Shown here one piece after another: positions 52,877 through 61,793 of a stretch of DNA of 64,000 bases. The first letter of the stretch is position 1; each line of letters begins with the position of its first letter. The translations under genes were made by a program, and so were the position numbers. Where the stretch lies: assembly GCA_022447855.1 (NCBI GenBank), contig JAKUTX010000001.1, positions 1 through 64,000 on the forward strand, in the 5' to 3' direction. The notes under the pieces were generated by a model. It was not told the origin of the DNA. It ran no database searches and was given only the letters and a program-made list of their open reading frames with translations. Source of the stretch: UBA6927 sp022447855 (GTDB lineage: Bacteria; Chloroflexota; Dehalococcoidia; Lucifugimonadales; UBA6927).

Positions 52877-54763
52877 CTATATTTCTTTAGACTCTCCTTC
52901 TACAGTGTCGGGAGAATCATCTTGAATGCCTTCCTCCATATCAACACTAGAATCAGGTTGTTGACTATAAATTTCTTGACCAACTTTTTGCATAGTTTCT
53001 TCTAAAACGTTAGCGGATTCATCAATCTGATCAATATCTCCAGAATTTAAATCATTCTTCAATTTTTCGATATTTGAATTCAATTCTGCTTTCAACTCTT
53101 CTGAAATTTTATCAGAGTTCTCTTTCTCCAATTTTTCAGAGGTATAAATCAGGTTATCAGCACGATTTTTAATCTCCACAGATTTTTGATGTTTCTCGTC
53201 TTCCTCCGCATGTTCTTCAGCATCCTTTATCATACTATCTATTTCAGATTCTTCTAAACCTGAACTGGCAGTAATAGTAATATTTTGTTCCTTTCCAGTA
53301 GCCTGATCTTTAGCAGACACTTTCAAAATCCCATTAGCATCAATATCAAAAGAAACTTCGATTTGAGGAACTCCTCTAGGAGCAGGGGCAATCCCATCCA
53401 AAGTAAATTGTCCGATACTTTTATTTTGTGATGCTTGAGGCCTTTCTCCCTGCAATACATGAATTTCGACTCCAGGTTGGTTATCAGCTGCGGTCGAAAA
53501 AGTTTGACTCTTTGAAGTAGGAATTGTAGTGTTACGCTCTATCAATGGAGTTGAAACCCCACCCAATGTCTCAATTCCTAAAGTCAAAGGAGTAACATCT
53601 AAAAGAAGGACATCTGTAACATCTCCCTGCAAAACACCGGCCTGAATAGCCGCTCCAATAGCTACAACTTCATCAGGGTTTACACCTCTGTTAGGTTCTT
53701 TACCAAACAAATCTAAAACTGTAGATTGAACCGATGGCATCCGAGTCATACCACCAACAAGAATTATCGAATCAATATCCGAGGCGCTAATCCCAGCATC
53801 ACTAAGAGCTTTTTGACATGGATCTACTGTTCGTCCTACTAAAGATCCCACCAACTGTTCAAGTTTTGAACGATCTAAATTCATCACAATATGTTTTGGA
53901 CCAGATGAATCAGCAGTTATAAATGGTAAATTTATTTCAGTCTGCATAACTGAAGATAATTCAATTTTTGCTTTTTCAGCCGCTTCACGAAGTCTTTGTA
54001 ATGCCATAGGATCTTGTCTAACATCTATTCCTTGGTCCTTTTTAAACTCCTCTGCAATCCATTCAAGGATAATTTGGTCAAAATCATCCCCTCCCAAATG
54101 AGTATCTCCATTAGTTGCCATAACTTCAAATACTCCGTCACCCATTTGTAGAATAGTGATATCGAACGTACCACCTCCTAAGTCATAAACAGCTACTGTT
54201 TCTTCACCTGATTTATCAAGCCCATACGCTAATGCAGCTGCTGTTGGTTCATTAATTATCCTTAACACTTCCAATCCTGCTATCCGACCAGCATCTTTCG
54301 TAGCATTCCTCTGACTATCATTAAAATATGCAGGAACTGTAATGACTGCTTGGGTTATTTTCTCACCAAGCTTTGCCTCAGCATCTTGTTTTAATTTCTG
54401 AAGAACCATAGCTGAAATTTCTGGTGGAGCATAAGGTTTCGATAACATCTCTACGTAAGCATCACCATTGGTATGTGAAGCAATTTTAAACGGCATAATT
54501 TTGACATCATCCTGAACACTTTGGTCATTAAATCGCTTCCCCATAAATCTTTTGACAGAAAATACAGTGTTTTGAGGATTAGTTACTGCTTGACGTTTAG
54601 CTGTAGTACCTACATATCGTTCACTATTATTAGCATTCAGCCCAACCATTGAAGGAGTTGTCCTCCCGCCTTCTGCATTTTCCAATACTCTTGGTTCACC
54701 ACTTTCAACAATTGCCATAGCAGAATTTGTGGTACCTAAATCGATTCCTAAAATATTAGCCAT
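52877..54763 (-). CDS. dnaK: Chaperone DnaK (Hsp70)
   Basis: ATP-driven chaperone, 628 aa. The ATPase domain starts with NILGIDLGTTNSAMAIVE, has VPAYFNDSQRNATKDAGRIA and AVYDLGGGTFDITIL, and runs to about residue 380; the substrate-binding domain begins with DVLLLDVTPLTLGIETLGGV. The C-terminal lid ends in an acidic tail. It starts 5 nt after grpE, with GGAGG lying inside the end of grpE. dnaJ is not in the cluster. Confidence 0.97.
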   Translation of the reverse strand: MANILGIDLGTTNSAMAIVESGEPRVLENAEGGRTTPSMVGLNANNSERYVGTTAKRQAVTNPQNTVFSVKRFMGKRFNDQSVQDDVKIMPFKIASHTNGDAYVEMLSKPYAPPEISAMVLQKLKQDAEAKLGEKITQAVITVPAYFNDSQRNATKDAGRIAGLEVLRIINEPTAAALAYGLDKSGEETVAVYDLGGGTFDITILQMGDGVFEVMATNGDTHLGGDDFDQIILEWIAEEFKKDQGIDVRQDPMALQRLREAAEKAKIELSSVMQTEINLPFITADSSGPKHIVMNLDRSKLEQLVGSLVGRTVDPCQKALSDAGISASDIDSIILVGGMTRMPSVQSTVLDLFGKEPNRGVNPDEVVAIGAAIQAGVLQGDVTDVLLLDVTPLTLGIETLGGVSTPLIERNTTIPTSKSQTFSTAADNQPGVEIHVLQGERPQASQNKSIGQFTLDGIAPAPRGVPQIEVSFDIDANGILKVSAKDQATGKEQNITITASSGLEESEIDSMIKDAEEHAEEDEKHQKSVEIKNRADNLIYTSEKLEKENSDKISEELKAELNSNIEKLKNDLNSGDIDQIDESANVLEETMQKVGQEIYSQQPDSSVDMEEGIQDDSPDTVEGESKEI

Positions 54764-54768
54764 TTCGA

Positions 54769-55380
54769 CTAAACCTCCGAATTTTTCTCTTTAATTTCTT
54801 GTTCATTATTTGGTTTCTTAGCAACAATTACTTGTGTTGCCCTAATTAAACGATCATGTAATTTATACCCTTCTTGAATTACTTCAATAATTAACCCTTC
54901 CTCAATTTGTTCTGAGTCTTGAAATAAAATCGCCTGATGCTCATGTGGATCAAACTGCGAATTCATTGTTGCTTCAATCTTCTGAACTCCTTGAGACTCT
55001 ATAATCTTCAAAAGATTTTTGGATACTAGATCTACCCCATCAATCCAAGCTTGCTCCACATGTTGATCAGAATTCATCTTGGTTGCCCGATTCAAATCAT
55101 CAGAAATTGATATTAATTTTCCTAGAAGATCAATATTAAAATATTTGCGCTCACTTTGACGTTCTTCAACAATCCGTTTTCTATAATTAGCCAAATCTGC
55201 CTGTGATCGTTTTGCTAATTCATGAAACTGATCCCGTTCCCTTTCAGCTTCATTCAACAAATCTTTGATATCAATCACTTCATCAGATTGATCATCGTTG
55301 CCTAACAATTCAGATGATTCATCAATCGATTCTGAATCTACAGACTGCTCATCTAAATTATTTGATTCATCAATACCCAT
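54769..55380 (-). CDS. grpE: Nucleotide exchange factor GrpE
   Basis: Exchange factor for DnaK, 203 aa. The acidic, disordered N-terminus (ESNNLDEQSVDSESIDESS) is followed by the long paired helix with RSQADLANYRKRIVEERQSE and the C-terminal beta domain (GVQKIEATMNSQFDPHEHQA; IEVIQEGYKLHDRLIRATQVIV). AGGAG lies 9 nt before the ATG. It lies between hspR and dnaK. Confidence 0.95.
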   Translation of the reverse strand: MGIDESNNLDEQSVDSESIDESSELLGNDDQSDEVIDIKDLLNEAERERDQFHELAKRSQADLANYRKRIVEERQSERKYFNIDLLGKLISISDDLNRATKMNSDQHVEQAWIDGVDLVSKNLLKIIESQGVQKIEATMNSQFDPHEHQAILFQDSEQIEEGLIIEVIQEGYKLHDRLIRATQVIVAKKPNNEQEIKEKNSEV

Positions 55381-55405
55381 TAATCGATACTCCTAAAATT
55401 AAGTG

Positions 55406-55774
55406 TCATAACCTACCAAATTGGACCGCATCTAACATTTCTTGAACAGAATCGGAAATGTCGACTTCAGATTGATGAACTCCCAAAGATTCCAATTTAC
55501 TTCTCAAATCTAAAATCTCAGCAAATAAATTCAACACTAACTGAACTCCTGCAATGTTCAAACCTCTTTCTTCAACCAAGTATTTAATCAACCTCAACCG
55601 TGCAATATCTTCTTCAGAATAAAGCCTCAACATACCAACTGTACGACTAGGCATGATAAAACCAAGTCGCTCATATTTTCTTAATGTCTGAGGATGCATC
55701 CCTAACATCCTTGCAGCAACACTAATAACATAAACGCCTGAAACATAATGGGGATCGTGATGAAAAAACGACAT
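55406..55774 (-). CDS. hspR: MerR-family heat-shock repressor HspR
   Basis: A 122-aa repressor with a MerR-type winged helix at the N-terminus: YVISVAARMLGMHPQTLRKY, ERLGFIMPSRTVGMLRLYSE and a short C-terminal dimerisation helix. HspR represses its own dnaK operon and, in actinobacteria, works with DnaK as a co-repressor. It is the first gene of the hspR-grpE-dnaK run and starts 26 nt before grpE. The classical HAIR operator is not seen upstream. Confidence 0.92.
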   Translation of the reverse strand: MSFFHHDPHYVSGVYVISVAARMLGMHPQTLRKYERLGFIMPSRTVGMLRLYSEEDIARLRLIKYLVEERGLNIAGVQLVLNLFAEILDLRSKLESLGVHQSEVDISDSVQEMLDAVQFGRL

Positions 55775-55813
55775 TTATTTTTCTCTTTTGGTATTATTAC
55801 TATTAGTATTTAA

Positions 55814-55843
55814 AGTATTGCATGTTTATACAATCCATGTCAA
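55814..55843 (-). promoter_or_regulatory. Promoter of the hspR-grpE-dnaK operon with repeats near the -10
   Basis: On the minus strand a perfect TTGACA (plus 55838-55843) is 18 nt from AATACT (plus 55814-55819), preceded by TG as an extended -10. A direct repeat of AGTATT (plus 55805-55810 and 55814-55819) and the palindrome TACTA-T-TAGTA (55798-55808) overlap the -10 and start site, where a repressor would act. Confidence 0.6.
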
Positions 55844-55900
55844 CTTTTATGATAATAATGACATATATTTATTTATACAGATATTATCCGGAGATGTAAT

Positions 55901-56773
55901 ATGAATCAAATTATCGATGAAATAATTGCTGGCTCTTTCGACCTTCATGTACACGCTTATCCCGATTCCTCTAGAGAACGCAGAACTGATGCAATTGAAG
56001 CAGGAAAATATGCATATGAATACGGAATGGGCGGATTTGTGTTGAAATCGCATGATTATCCAACCGGGCCACTATCGATGATATTAAATCAAATATATCC
56101 TGGAATTTTTATTGCAGGAGGAATCGTTCTAAACCAATCAGTAGGTGGATTAAATCCAAGAGCGGTAGAAAAAATGATTCCCTTAAACACAAAAATTGTT
56201 TGGATGCCTACCCGAGACGCGCAAGTGAATACTACTCAATCACAAATAAATCTAATAGATTCTGATGGCAAACTCAAAAAAGAAGTTTTAGAAATTTTGG
56301 AATTAATTGCAACCGCAGACATTGCAATTGCATCAGGACATGTTTCGCCAAAAGAAGCAATCGCCCTTTTTAAAACAGCAAAAACCATGAAAATAAAACG
56401 AATGATTGCCACACATCCATTTGGGCATACTTCTGAATCCGAAATTGCCACAATATTGCAGACCGGAGCAAAGTTAGAATTTACATTTATGGCTTCAATG
56501 CCAATCGCTCCTACAGTTGAACGTGACGGACAATTTACTTTAACCCCAATGGAAATGGCTAACGAAATTACAAAATGGGGCCCCGAAAATTGTATTGTCA
56601 CAACTGATTTTGGACAATGGTATAATCCACATCCGGCAGAAGGATTACGCCTGGCAGTAAGTAACTTACTTCACTGTGGATTAGATGAAAAATCCATTAA
56701 AATGGTAGTCAAAGATAATCCTAGATGGTTATTAGGATTAAAAAAATTCGTTCCTATCCAAGAAATTCAATAA
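55901..56773 (+). CDS. DUF6282 family, amidohydrolase-like protein
   Basis: A 290-aa protein with the amidohydrolase-type metal motif DLHVHAYPDS at about residues 14-23, GGFVLKSHDYPT, SGHVSP, ATHPFGHT and TDFGQWYNP, all consistent with a metal-dependent TIM-barrel hydrolase of the DUF6282 group. Activity unknown. GGAG lies 7 nt before the ATG. Its last 20 nt overlap the 3' end of the VOC gene on the other strand. Confidence 0.82.
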   Translation: MNQIIDEIIAGSFDLHVHAYPDSSRERRTDAIEAGKYAYEYGMGGFVLKSHDYPTGPLSMILNQIYPGIFIAGGIVLNQSVGGLNPRAVEKMIPLNTKIVWMPTRDAQVNTTQSQINLIDSDGKLKKEVLEILELIATADIAIASGHVSPKEAIALFKTAKTMKIKRMIATHPFGHTSESEIATILQTGAKLEFTFMASMPIAPTVERDGQFTLTPMEMANEITKWGPENCIVTTDFGQWYNPHPAEGLRLAVSNLLHCGLDEKSIKMVVKDNPRWLLGLKKFVPIQEIQ

Positions 56774-57185
56774 GCTCAATCCAGTTACCATCAGGATCCT
56801 GAATGTAACAACACTTTTTCCCTGGTGCAACTTCTATAGGCGGGTTCATTGAATGAGCTCCATTATCAATTAATTTCTGATATGTCGAATGAATATCTTC
56901 TACTAAAAATGCAATATGGGAAGCTCCTAAATACGATCTTTCATCAGTTGGGCGATCTTTTGGTTCCGGAATATGGTACTGTATCAATTCAATTAAATGG
57001 CCCTCCCCAAAATACAAATCAACACACTCTATATGTGTTTCTTTGTAACCAACGACTGAATTTATAGCCCCTCCAATACGTTCTCTACGTTCTGCTACTT
57101 GCATTCCCAAAACATTACAATAAAATTTTTCGGATTTAGCCATATCACTAACTACAATGCCAGAATGATGAATAGACTTAAACAA
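56754..57185 (-). CDS. VOC-family (glyoxalase/dioxygenase-like) protein
   Basis: A 143-aa vicinal-oxygen-chelate protein with paired beta-alpha-beta-beta-beta units. HHSGIVVSDMAKSEKFYCNVLGM opens the first unit; the second contains HIAFLVEDIHSTYQKLIDNG and ends with IQDPDGNWIELIEFLG. Metal ligands His and Glu fit lyase or dioxygenase activity; substrate unknown. Two TTG codons (57188, 57185) are possible starts; AGGAG is 6 nt from the second, which I use. Divergent from the amidase gene. Confidence 0.82.
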   Translation of the reverse strand: MFKSIHHSGIVVSDMAKSEKFYCNVLGMQVAERRERIGGAINSVVGYKETHIECVDLYFGEGHLIELIQYHIPEPKDRPTDERSYLGASHIAFLVEDIHSTYQKLIDNGAHSMNPPIEVAPGKKCCYIQDPDGNWIELIEFLG

Positions 57186-57255
57186 CAACTTCTCCTAAAA
57201 TTTTTCATCAAGTGGAGTTATAATACCATGAATAAATTACTGGATTGGAGAAAAA

Positions 57256-58620
57256 ATGGAAATTTTCAATTTGACATTATTAGAAATGTCTCAAGCGATT
57301 GAAGAAAAAAAATTAAATCCAATTGAGATAATGGAATCTCTATTAAAAAGATCTGAAAACTTAGAAAAACATCTAAACGTTTGGGCATTTTTTGACCCAG
57401 AAAATGCAATAAAGAATGCTAAAATTTCTCACGATTCCATTAAATCCCAAACCCCTCCAACTAATTCCATAAAGGGTATTCCAGTTGGCATAAAAGACAT
57501 TTTCCATACTGCCGGAATTAAAACTGAGGCTGGATCAAAAATATTTAAAGATTTTATTCCAGAACAAGACGCCCATTCCGTTAGATTGATCCGTGAACAC
57601 GGCGGGATCATAATGGGGAAAACTATTACAACTGAACACGCATTTGGAGACCCTCCTATTACAAAAAACCCTTGGAACTCTCAGCACACTCCAGGAGGAT
57701 CTAGTAGTGGTTCAGCAGTAGGAGTTGCAGCAAAAATATTCCCCTTTGCTGTAGGGTCTCAAACTAGTGGATCTGTCATTAGGCCAGCAGCATACAATGG
57801 AATAATAGGCTTAAAACCTACATTTGGACTCATAAGCAGATCCGGGGTGTTCCCCAACGCAAAATCTTTAGATACTGTAGGAATATTCACTCGAACAATT
57901 CAAGATGCAGCATTAGCCTTAAATACGATGGCTGGATACGACCCAACAGACGAAGTTTCTATAAACAAAAGTCACCCAAATTATTTGGAAGGACTTTTTC
58001 AAAAACTCTCCGTACCGAAAATAGGTATTGTAAATGATTTTTTTCTTGATAATTGTGACTCTGAAATACGTGAACACAACTTACGAATCATTAATGACTT
58101 AAGATACGCCGGTGCTACAATAAAAGAAATTTCAATGCCTATTGCAGTCCCAGAATTACTAGATGCTCATTCAAAAATCATGTCATTTGAGGCAGCAGAA
58201 GTACATAGAACCAATTTCAAATTAAGGCCACAAGATTACTCCAAAGATGTCAGCCAAGTAATTCAAAACGGATTATTATTAAATACAAACCAATATCATG
58301 AAGTACGGGAAATCCAAACACAATTCAAACGCTCCATTAAAAACATTTTCAATGAAATAGATGTGATTATTTCTCCTCCTACATCATCACCCGCCCCAAG
58401 AGATTTGAATTCAACAGGAGATAAACGATTCCAGGCACCCTGGACTTTAAGTGGACTACCAGCAATAACATTTCCTATTGGCACCAGCAAATTAGGTTTA
58501 CCCATTGGAACACAATTAATTGGTGAAAATCTCTCAGAAACTAAACTTCTACAATCATCGTTATGGTGCTATGAAACGATAGGGAAAAATCTAAACCCAG
58601 ATTTCAGTAATTTCCTTTAA
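57256..58620 (+). CDS. Amidase signature family protein
   Basis: A 454-aa Ser-cis-Ser-Lys hydrolase. The catalytic set is Lys80 (GIPVGIKDIFHT), the serine cluster in PGGSSSGSAVGVA (residues 146-158) and nucleophile Ser173 in SQTSGSVIRPA. It hydrolyses amides or related bonds; GatA of the transamidosome is excluded because gatB and gatC are not near. GGAG lies 5 nt before the ATG. It is divergent from the VOC gene and ends 3 nt from ccmE. Confidence 0.88.
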   Translation: MEIFNLTLLEMSQAIEEKKLNPIEIMESLLKRSENLEKHLNVWAFFDPENAIKNAKISHDSIKSQTPPTNSIKGIPVGIKDIFHTAGIKTEAGSKIFKDFIPEQDAHSVRLIREHGGIIMGKTITTEHAFGDPPITKNPWNSQHTPGGSSSGSAVGVAAKIFPFAVGSQTSGSVIRPAAYNGIIGLKPTFGLISRSGVFPNAKSLDTVGIFTRTIQDAALALNTMAGYDPTDEVSINKSHPNYLEGLFQKLSVPKIGIVNDFFLDNCDSEIREHNLRIINDLRYAGATIKEISMPIAVPELLDAHSKIMSFEAAEVHRTNFKLRPQDYSKDVSQVIQNGLLLNTNQYHEVREIQTQFKRSIKNIFNEIDVIISPPTSSPAPRDLNSTGDKRFQAPWTLSGLPAITFPIGTSKLGLPIGTQLIGENLSETKLLQSSLWCYETIGKNLNPDFSNFL

Positions 58621-58623
58621 ATA

Positions 58624-59073
58624 CTATTCGTTATCAGCCTCTGCAACATATTTGGACGGGCATTTTACAATGATATTTTCAGTATGGAAAGAATCAGATC
58701 TATTGTATCCTTCTAAAACAATTTCTGAATGCTCATTGAAAAACAATTCTGGAATAATACCTTCATGCTCAGCATCCAATATTTCAACTCCATCAGTAAG
58801 CGAAAAATGTGCAATCGTAGATCCAGCATCCCGCTTAAATGAATCGTCTACTAGCTTACCATTGACTCTCACAATCCTATCCTCTTGTATTTCCTTACTA
58901 TTTTTAACTTCAGAAACTGTGTAATAATAAACTTTTGCACTGTCAAATGCTAAATATCCCAAATAAGCAAAGGACAAAATCACCACAAGGAAAACGATTC
59001 CACCTTTCCAATATTTTTCCAATATTGTTTGCTCTTTGAAGCTAAAAGTTTCTTCTTCCAATTTTTGACCCAC
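58624..59073 (-). CDS. ccmE: Cytochrome c maturation protein CcmE, CxxxY type
   Basis: Haem chaperone of the system I cytochrome c maturation pathway, 149 aa. One N-terminal membrane helix (about residues 23-43) is followed by the beta-barrel periplasmic domain (RIVRVNGKLVDDSF, AHFSLTDG). The haem-binding motif at the end is CPSKY with Cys138, not the usual HDExY with His. GTG 59073 is used; TTG 59061 has AGGTGG at a better distance. It lies downstream of ccmC and the CcmD-like gene. Confidence 0.87.
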   Translation of the reverse strand: MGQKLEEETFSFKEQTILEKYWKGGIVFLVVILSFAYLGYLAFDSAKVYYYTVSEVKNSKEIQEDRIVRVNGKLVDDSFKRDAGSTIAHFSLTDGVEILDAEHEGIIPELFFNEHSEIVLEGYNRSDSFHTENIIVKCPSKYVAEADNE

Positions 59074-59082
59074 CTAAAAAAT

Positions 59083-59406
59083 CTAATTTTCTGAATTTCT
59101 ATCTTCCAACTTGGATTTCAAAATATCAATTTCACGCATTAAATTTTGAGATTTCCTAGACATATAAAACACATAAAGGAAAAACCCAGCCCAAACAATT
59201 GCAAACACAATAAACAATGCAATCAAACCCGAATCCAAACAACCATTTTGTTTGAAAAATATTTGATCATCAGTATTAAATATTTTTGAAACAGTAGTCG
59301 ATGCTTCTACAATACTTCCACTTAATCCAACACTCAACACTAAAGCAAGGCCAAGCAAACCTAAATAAACGCTTTTAAAACTTTTTATTATATAAACTTT
59401 CAACAA
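59083..59406 (-). CDS. CcmD-like small membrane protein
   Basis: A 107-aa protein with a hydrophobic N-terminal segment (about 10-34) and a second helix with the CcmD-type pattern IVFAIVWAGFFLYVFYMSR ahead of a short coiled region (REIDILKSKLE). CcmD holds CcmC in place for haem loading of CcmE. TTG 59406 is the start in the frame. It overlaps the end of ccmC by 32 nt, which strongly supports a role with CcmC. The assignment is by layout more than by sequence. Confidence 0.7.
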   Translation of the reverse strand: MLKVYIIKSFKSVYLGLLGLALVLSVGLSGSIVEASTTVSKIFNTDDQIFFKQNGCLDSGLIALFIVFAIVWAGFFLYVFYMSRKSQNLMREIDILKSKLEDRNSEN

Positions 59407-60067
59407 TTAACTCACTCTTCCTAAGTTTAAATCTCTCAATCAAAATATAAACAAAAAACACACTAAAAGTTAAAACAGAAAACAAAATAGTAATACCCAT
59501 ACGAAAATCCAAAGAACCTTGTTCCGCCAAAGGACCTATGTTTAGACCTGGATGGGTCGTCCTCCACCAAATTGTGCTCATGTAAATCACAGGGGCATCA
59601 ATCGCTCCAATGAGCGCGATAAAAGCAGCAATCCTTGCCCCTTGGAGAGAACTTGAAGCTCTAGCTCTCATCAACAAGTAAGCAACAAAAATAAACCAAA
59701 GGATTAAAGTTGTTGTTAGCTTCGGGTCCCATGTCCACCAGACCCCCCAAGTCAACTTTCCCCAAATAGCACCTGTAATAATAACACCTGTCATTAAAAT
59801 CACACCAATTTCTGCAGCAGAAAGTGCAATTGCATCCCATGTATGATTGTCTCGAATCAGGTACACCACACTACTAATGGCAACAATTATAATAGATAGC
59901 ATACCAATCCAAGCAATAGGAACATGGTAATAAAATATTCTTTGAGATATTCCTAAATTCTTTTCAGTTGGAACCCACAAAAATATCAAAGCCAAAGTAA
60001 TTAACATCAATATCGCTGTTAAAATCATTAACGATGAACGCCAAGAAAATTCTTTCAACTCAAACAC
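59375..60067 (-). CDS. ccmC: Haem exporter/loader CcmC
   Basis: Membrane protein that loads haem onto CcmE, 230 aa with about six membrane segments. The tryptophan-rich haem-binding signature is WGVWWTWDPKLTTTLILW; YHVPIAWIGML contains the conserved histidine. The start is GTG 60067. It lies at the head of a ccmC-ccmD-ccmE run. ccmA, ccmB, ccmF and the thioredoxin are absent from the window. Confidence 0.93.
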   Translation of the reverse strand: MFELKEFSWRSSLMILTAILMLITLALIFLWVPTEKNLGISQRIFYYHVPIAWIGMLSIIIVAISSVVYLIRDNHTWDAIALSAAEIGVILMTGVIITGAIWGKLTWGVWWTWDPKLTTTLILWFIFVAYLLMRARASSSLQGARIAAFIALIGAIDAPVIYMSTIWWRTTHPGLNIGPLAEQGSLDFRMGITILFSVLTFSVFFVYILIERFKLRKSELIVESLYNKKF

Positions 60068-60098
60068 TCTTAACCAGAAAATATCGCCAGAAACAATA

Positions 60099-61778
60099 TC
60101 AGTGAGTCACTGCGCCTTTAGATGCCGAAGAAACAGTTTTGGCATATTTTGCCAAAACACCCCTTGTATAATTAGGAGCCGGAGGTTTCCATTTCTTCCT
60201 TCTACGATCTAACTCGTCATCATCAACTTGGACTGATAAATCTCTAGTCTCTACATCCATTGTAATCAAATCACCATCTTCAATCAATGCAATTGTACCC
60301 CCAACTGCTGCTTCAGGAGCCACATGCCCTACCATGGGTCCTTGAGTAGCACCCGAAAATCTGCCATCAGTCATAAGTAAAGTTGAAGAGCCTAATCCAG
60401 CACCCATAATAGCACCAGTCACAGCTAACATTTCTTGCATTCCCGGTCCCCCTTTTGGACCTTCGTATCTAATAACCAACACATCATTTGGATTAATTTC
60501 CCCATTCGTTACTGCTTCAAATGCTGCTCTCTCTCCATCAAACACTCTCGCAGGGCCTTCATGAGATTTCAATTGAGATGCTGAAACCTTCATTACTGCT
60601 CCCTCGGTTGCAATATTACCTTTTAAAATTACCAGCCCGCCCGTGGAATTTCTAGGATTTGATACAGGGAAAATAACTTTTGAATCTGGTATTTCATCAA
60701 ATTGTAAAAGGTTTTCTTGAATTGTATTACCAGTGATAGTAATACAATCACCATGTAACAAACCTGCTCTTAACAATTCATTCATAACTACTGGAACACC
60801 ACCTATTTTGTCAACATCAGACATGACAAAACGACCTCCGGGCCTTAAATCAGTCAGGTAAGGAGTGTCTCTACTTAATCGATCAAAATCATCAATTGAA
60901 ATATCAACTTCAGCTTCATGTGCTATAGCTAACAAGTGTAGAACTGCATTAGTTGATCCTCCCATAGAAAGAACAACTCGGATAGCATTTTCAAATGCTT
61001 CATAAGTCATAATATCTCTTGGCTTTAAATCATTTTCAAGTAATTTGTACATTATTGAACCAACATCATATGCAGGCGTATTAATCCTAGGATCAACAGC
61101 GGGGATACTGGCAGCACCAGGTATAGACATTCCCAAAGCTTCAATTGCACTGGACATAGTATTGGCAGTGAACATACCCGAACAAGCACCTTCACCAGGG
61201 CATGCAACTCTTTCCATCTCAACTAATTCGTCGTGTGAAATTTTCCCTTGCGAATATGCGCCAATTGCCTCAAACATATCTTGAATATTTATATCATTAC
61301 CATTAAAACTTCCTGGAAGTATTGCTCCTCCATAAACAAAAACCGAAGGAACATTTAATCTAGCCATCGACATCAATGCCCCAGGCATATTTTTGTCACA
61401 TGCTGCAACAACAACTAAACCATCCATACTTTCGCCAAAAGTGACAGTTTCAATTGAATCAGCTATGACTTCTCGACTCACCAAAGATGCTTTCATCCCT
61501 TCTGTTCCCATGGAAATACCATCACTGATAGTAATAGTCCCAAACATAAATGGAACACTATTTGAATTCCAAAGACCTTCTTTAACTTTTTCAGCAATTC
61601 GAGTCAAATGAACATTACAAGGGGTCACATCACTTGCCAGATTCCCAACAGCAATAAATGGCTTTTCCATGTCGGCATCTTGCAAACCTACCGCCCTCAA
61701 CATTGCACGAGCCGCAGCCCTATCTGGACCTTGGCTTACTATATGACTTTTCTTTTTCAAATTAGTTTTAGATACCAT
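60099..61778 (-). CDS. ilvD: Dihydroxy-acid dehydratase
   Basis: Branched-chain amino acid synthesis: dehydrates 2,3-dihydroxy-isovalerate and -methylvalerate. It is 559 aa. The three iron-sulfur cysteines are Cys54 (DVTPCNVHL), Cys127 (ACDKNMPG) and Cys199 (ACSGMFTANTM), the set of the [2Fe-2S] type. SGATQGPMVGHVAPEAAVGG is the C-terminal signature. ATG 61778 is preceded by GAGG at 6 nt; TTG 61781 would be too close. No ilvB or ilvC gene is near. Confidence 0.95.
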   Translation of the reverse strand: MVSKTNLKKKSHIVSQGPDRAAARAMLRAVGLQDADMEKPFIAVGNLASDVTPCNVHLTRIAEKVKEGLWNSNSVPFMFGTITISDGISMGTEGMKASLVSREVIADSIETVTFGESMDGLVVVAACDKNMPGALMSMARLNVPSVFVYGGAILPGSFNGNDINIQDMFEAIGAYSQGKISHDELVEMERVACPGEGACSGMFTANTMSSAIEALGMSIPGAASIPAVDPRINTPAYDVGSIMYKLLENDLKPRDIMTYEAFENAIRVVLSMGGSTNAVLHLLAIAHEAEVDISIDDFDRLSRDTPYLTDLRPGGRFVMSDVDKIGGVPVVMNELLRAGLLHGDCITITGNTIQENLLQFDEIPDSKVIFPVSNPRNSTGGLVILKGNIATEGAVMKVSASQLKSHEGPARVFDGERAAFEAVTNGEINPNDVLVIRYEGPKGGPGMQEMLAVTGAIMGAGLGSSTLLMTDGRFSGATQGPMVGHVAPEAAVGGTIALIEDGDLITMDVETRDLSVQVDDDELDRRRKKWKPPAPNYTRGVLAKYAKTVSSASKGAVTH

Positions 61779-61793
61779 CAACTACCTCAATAT

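Noticed and set aside
55775..55900. HAIR operator upstream of hspR
   Set aside because: No CTTGAGT-N7-ACTCAAG-like sequence is found in either orientation.
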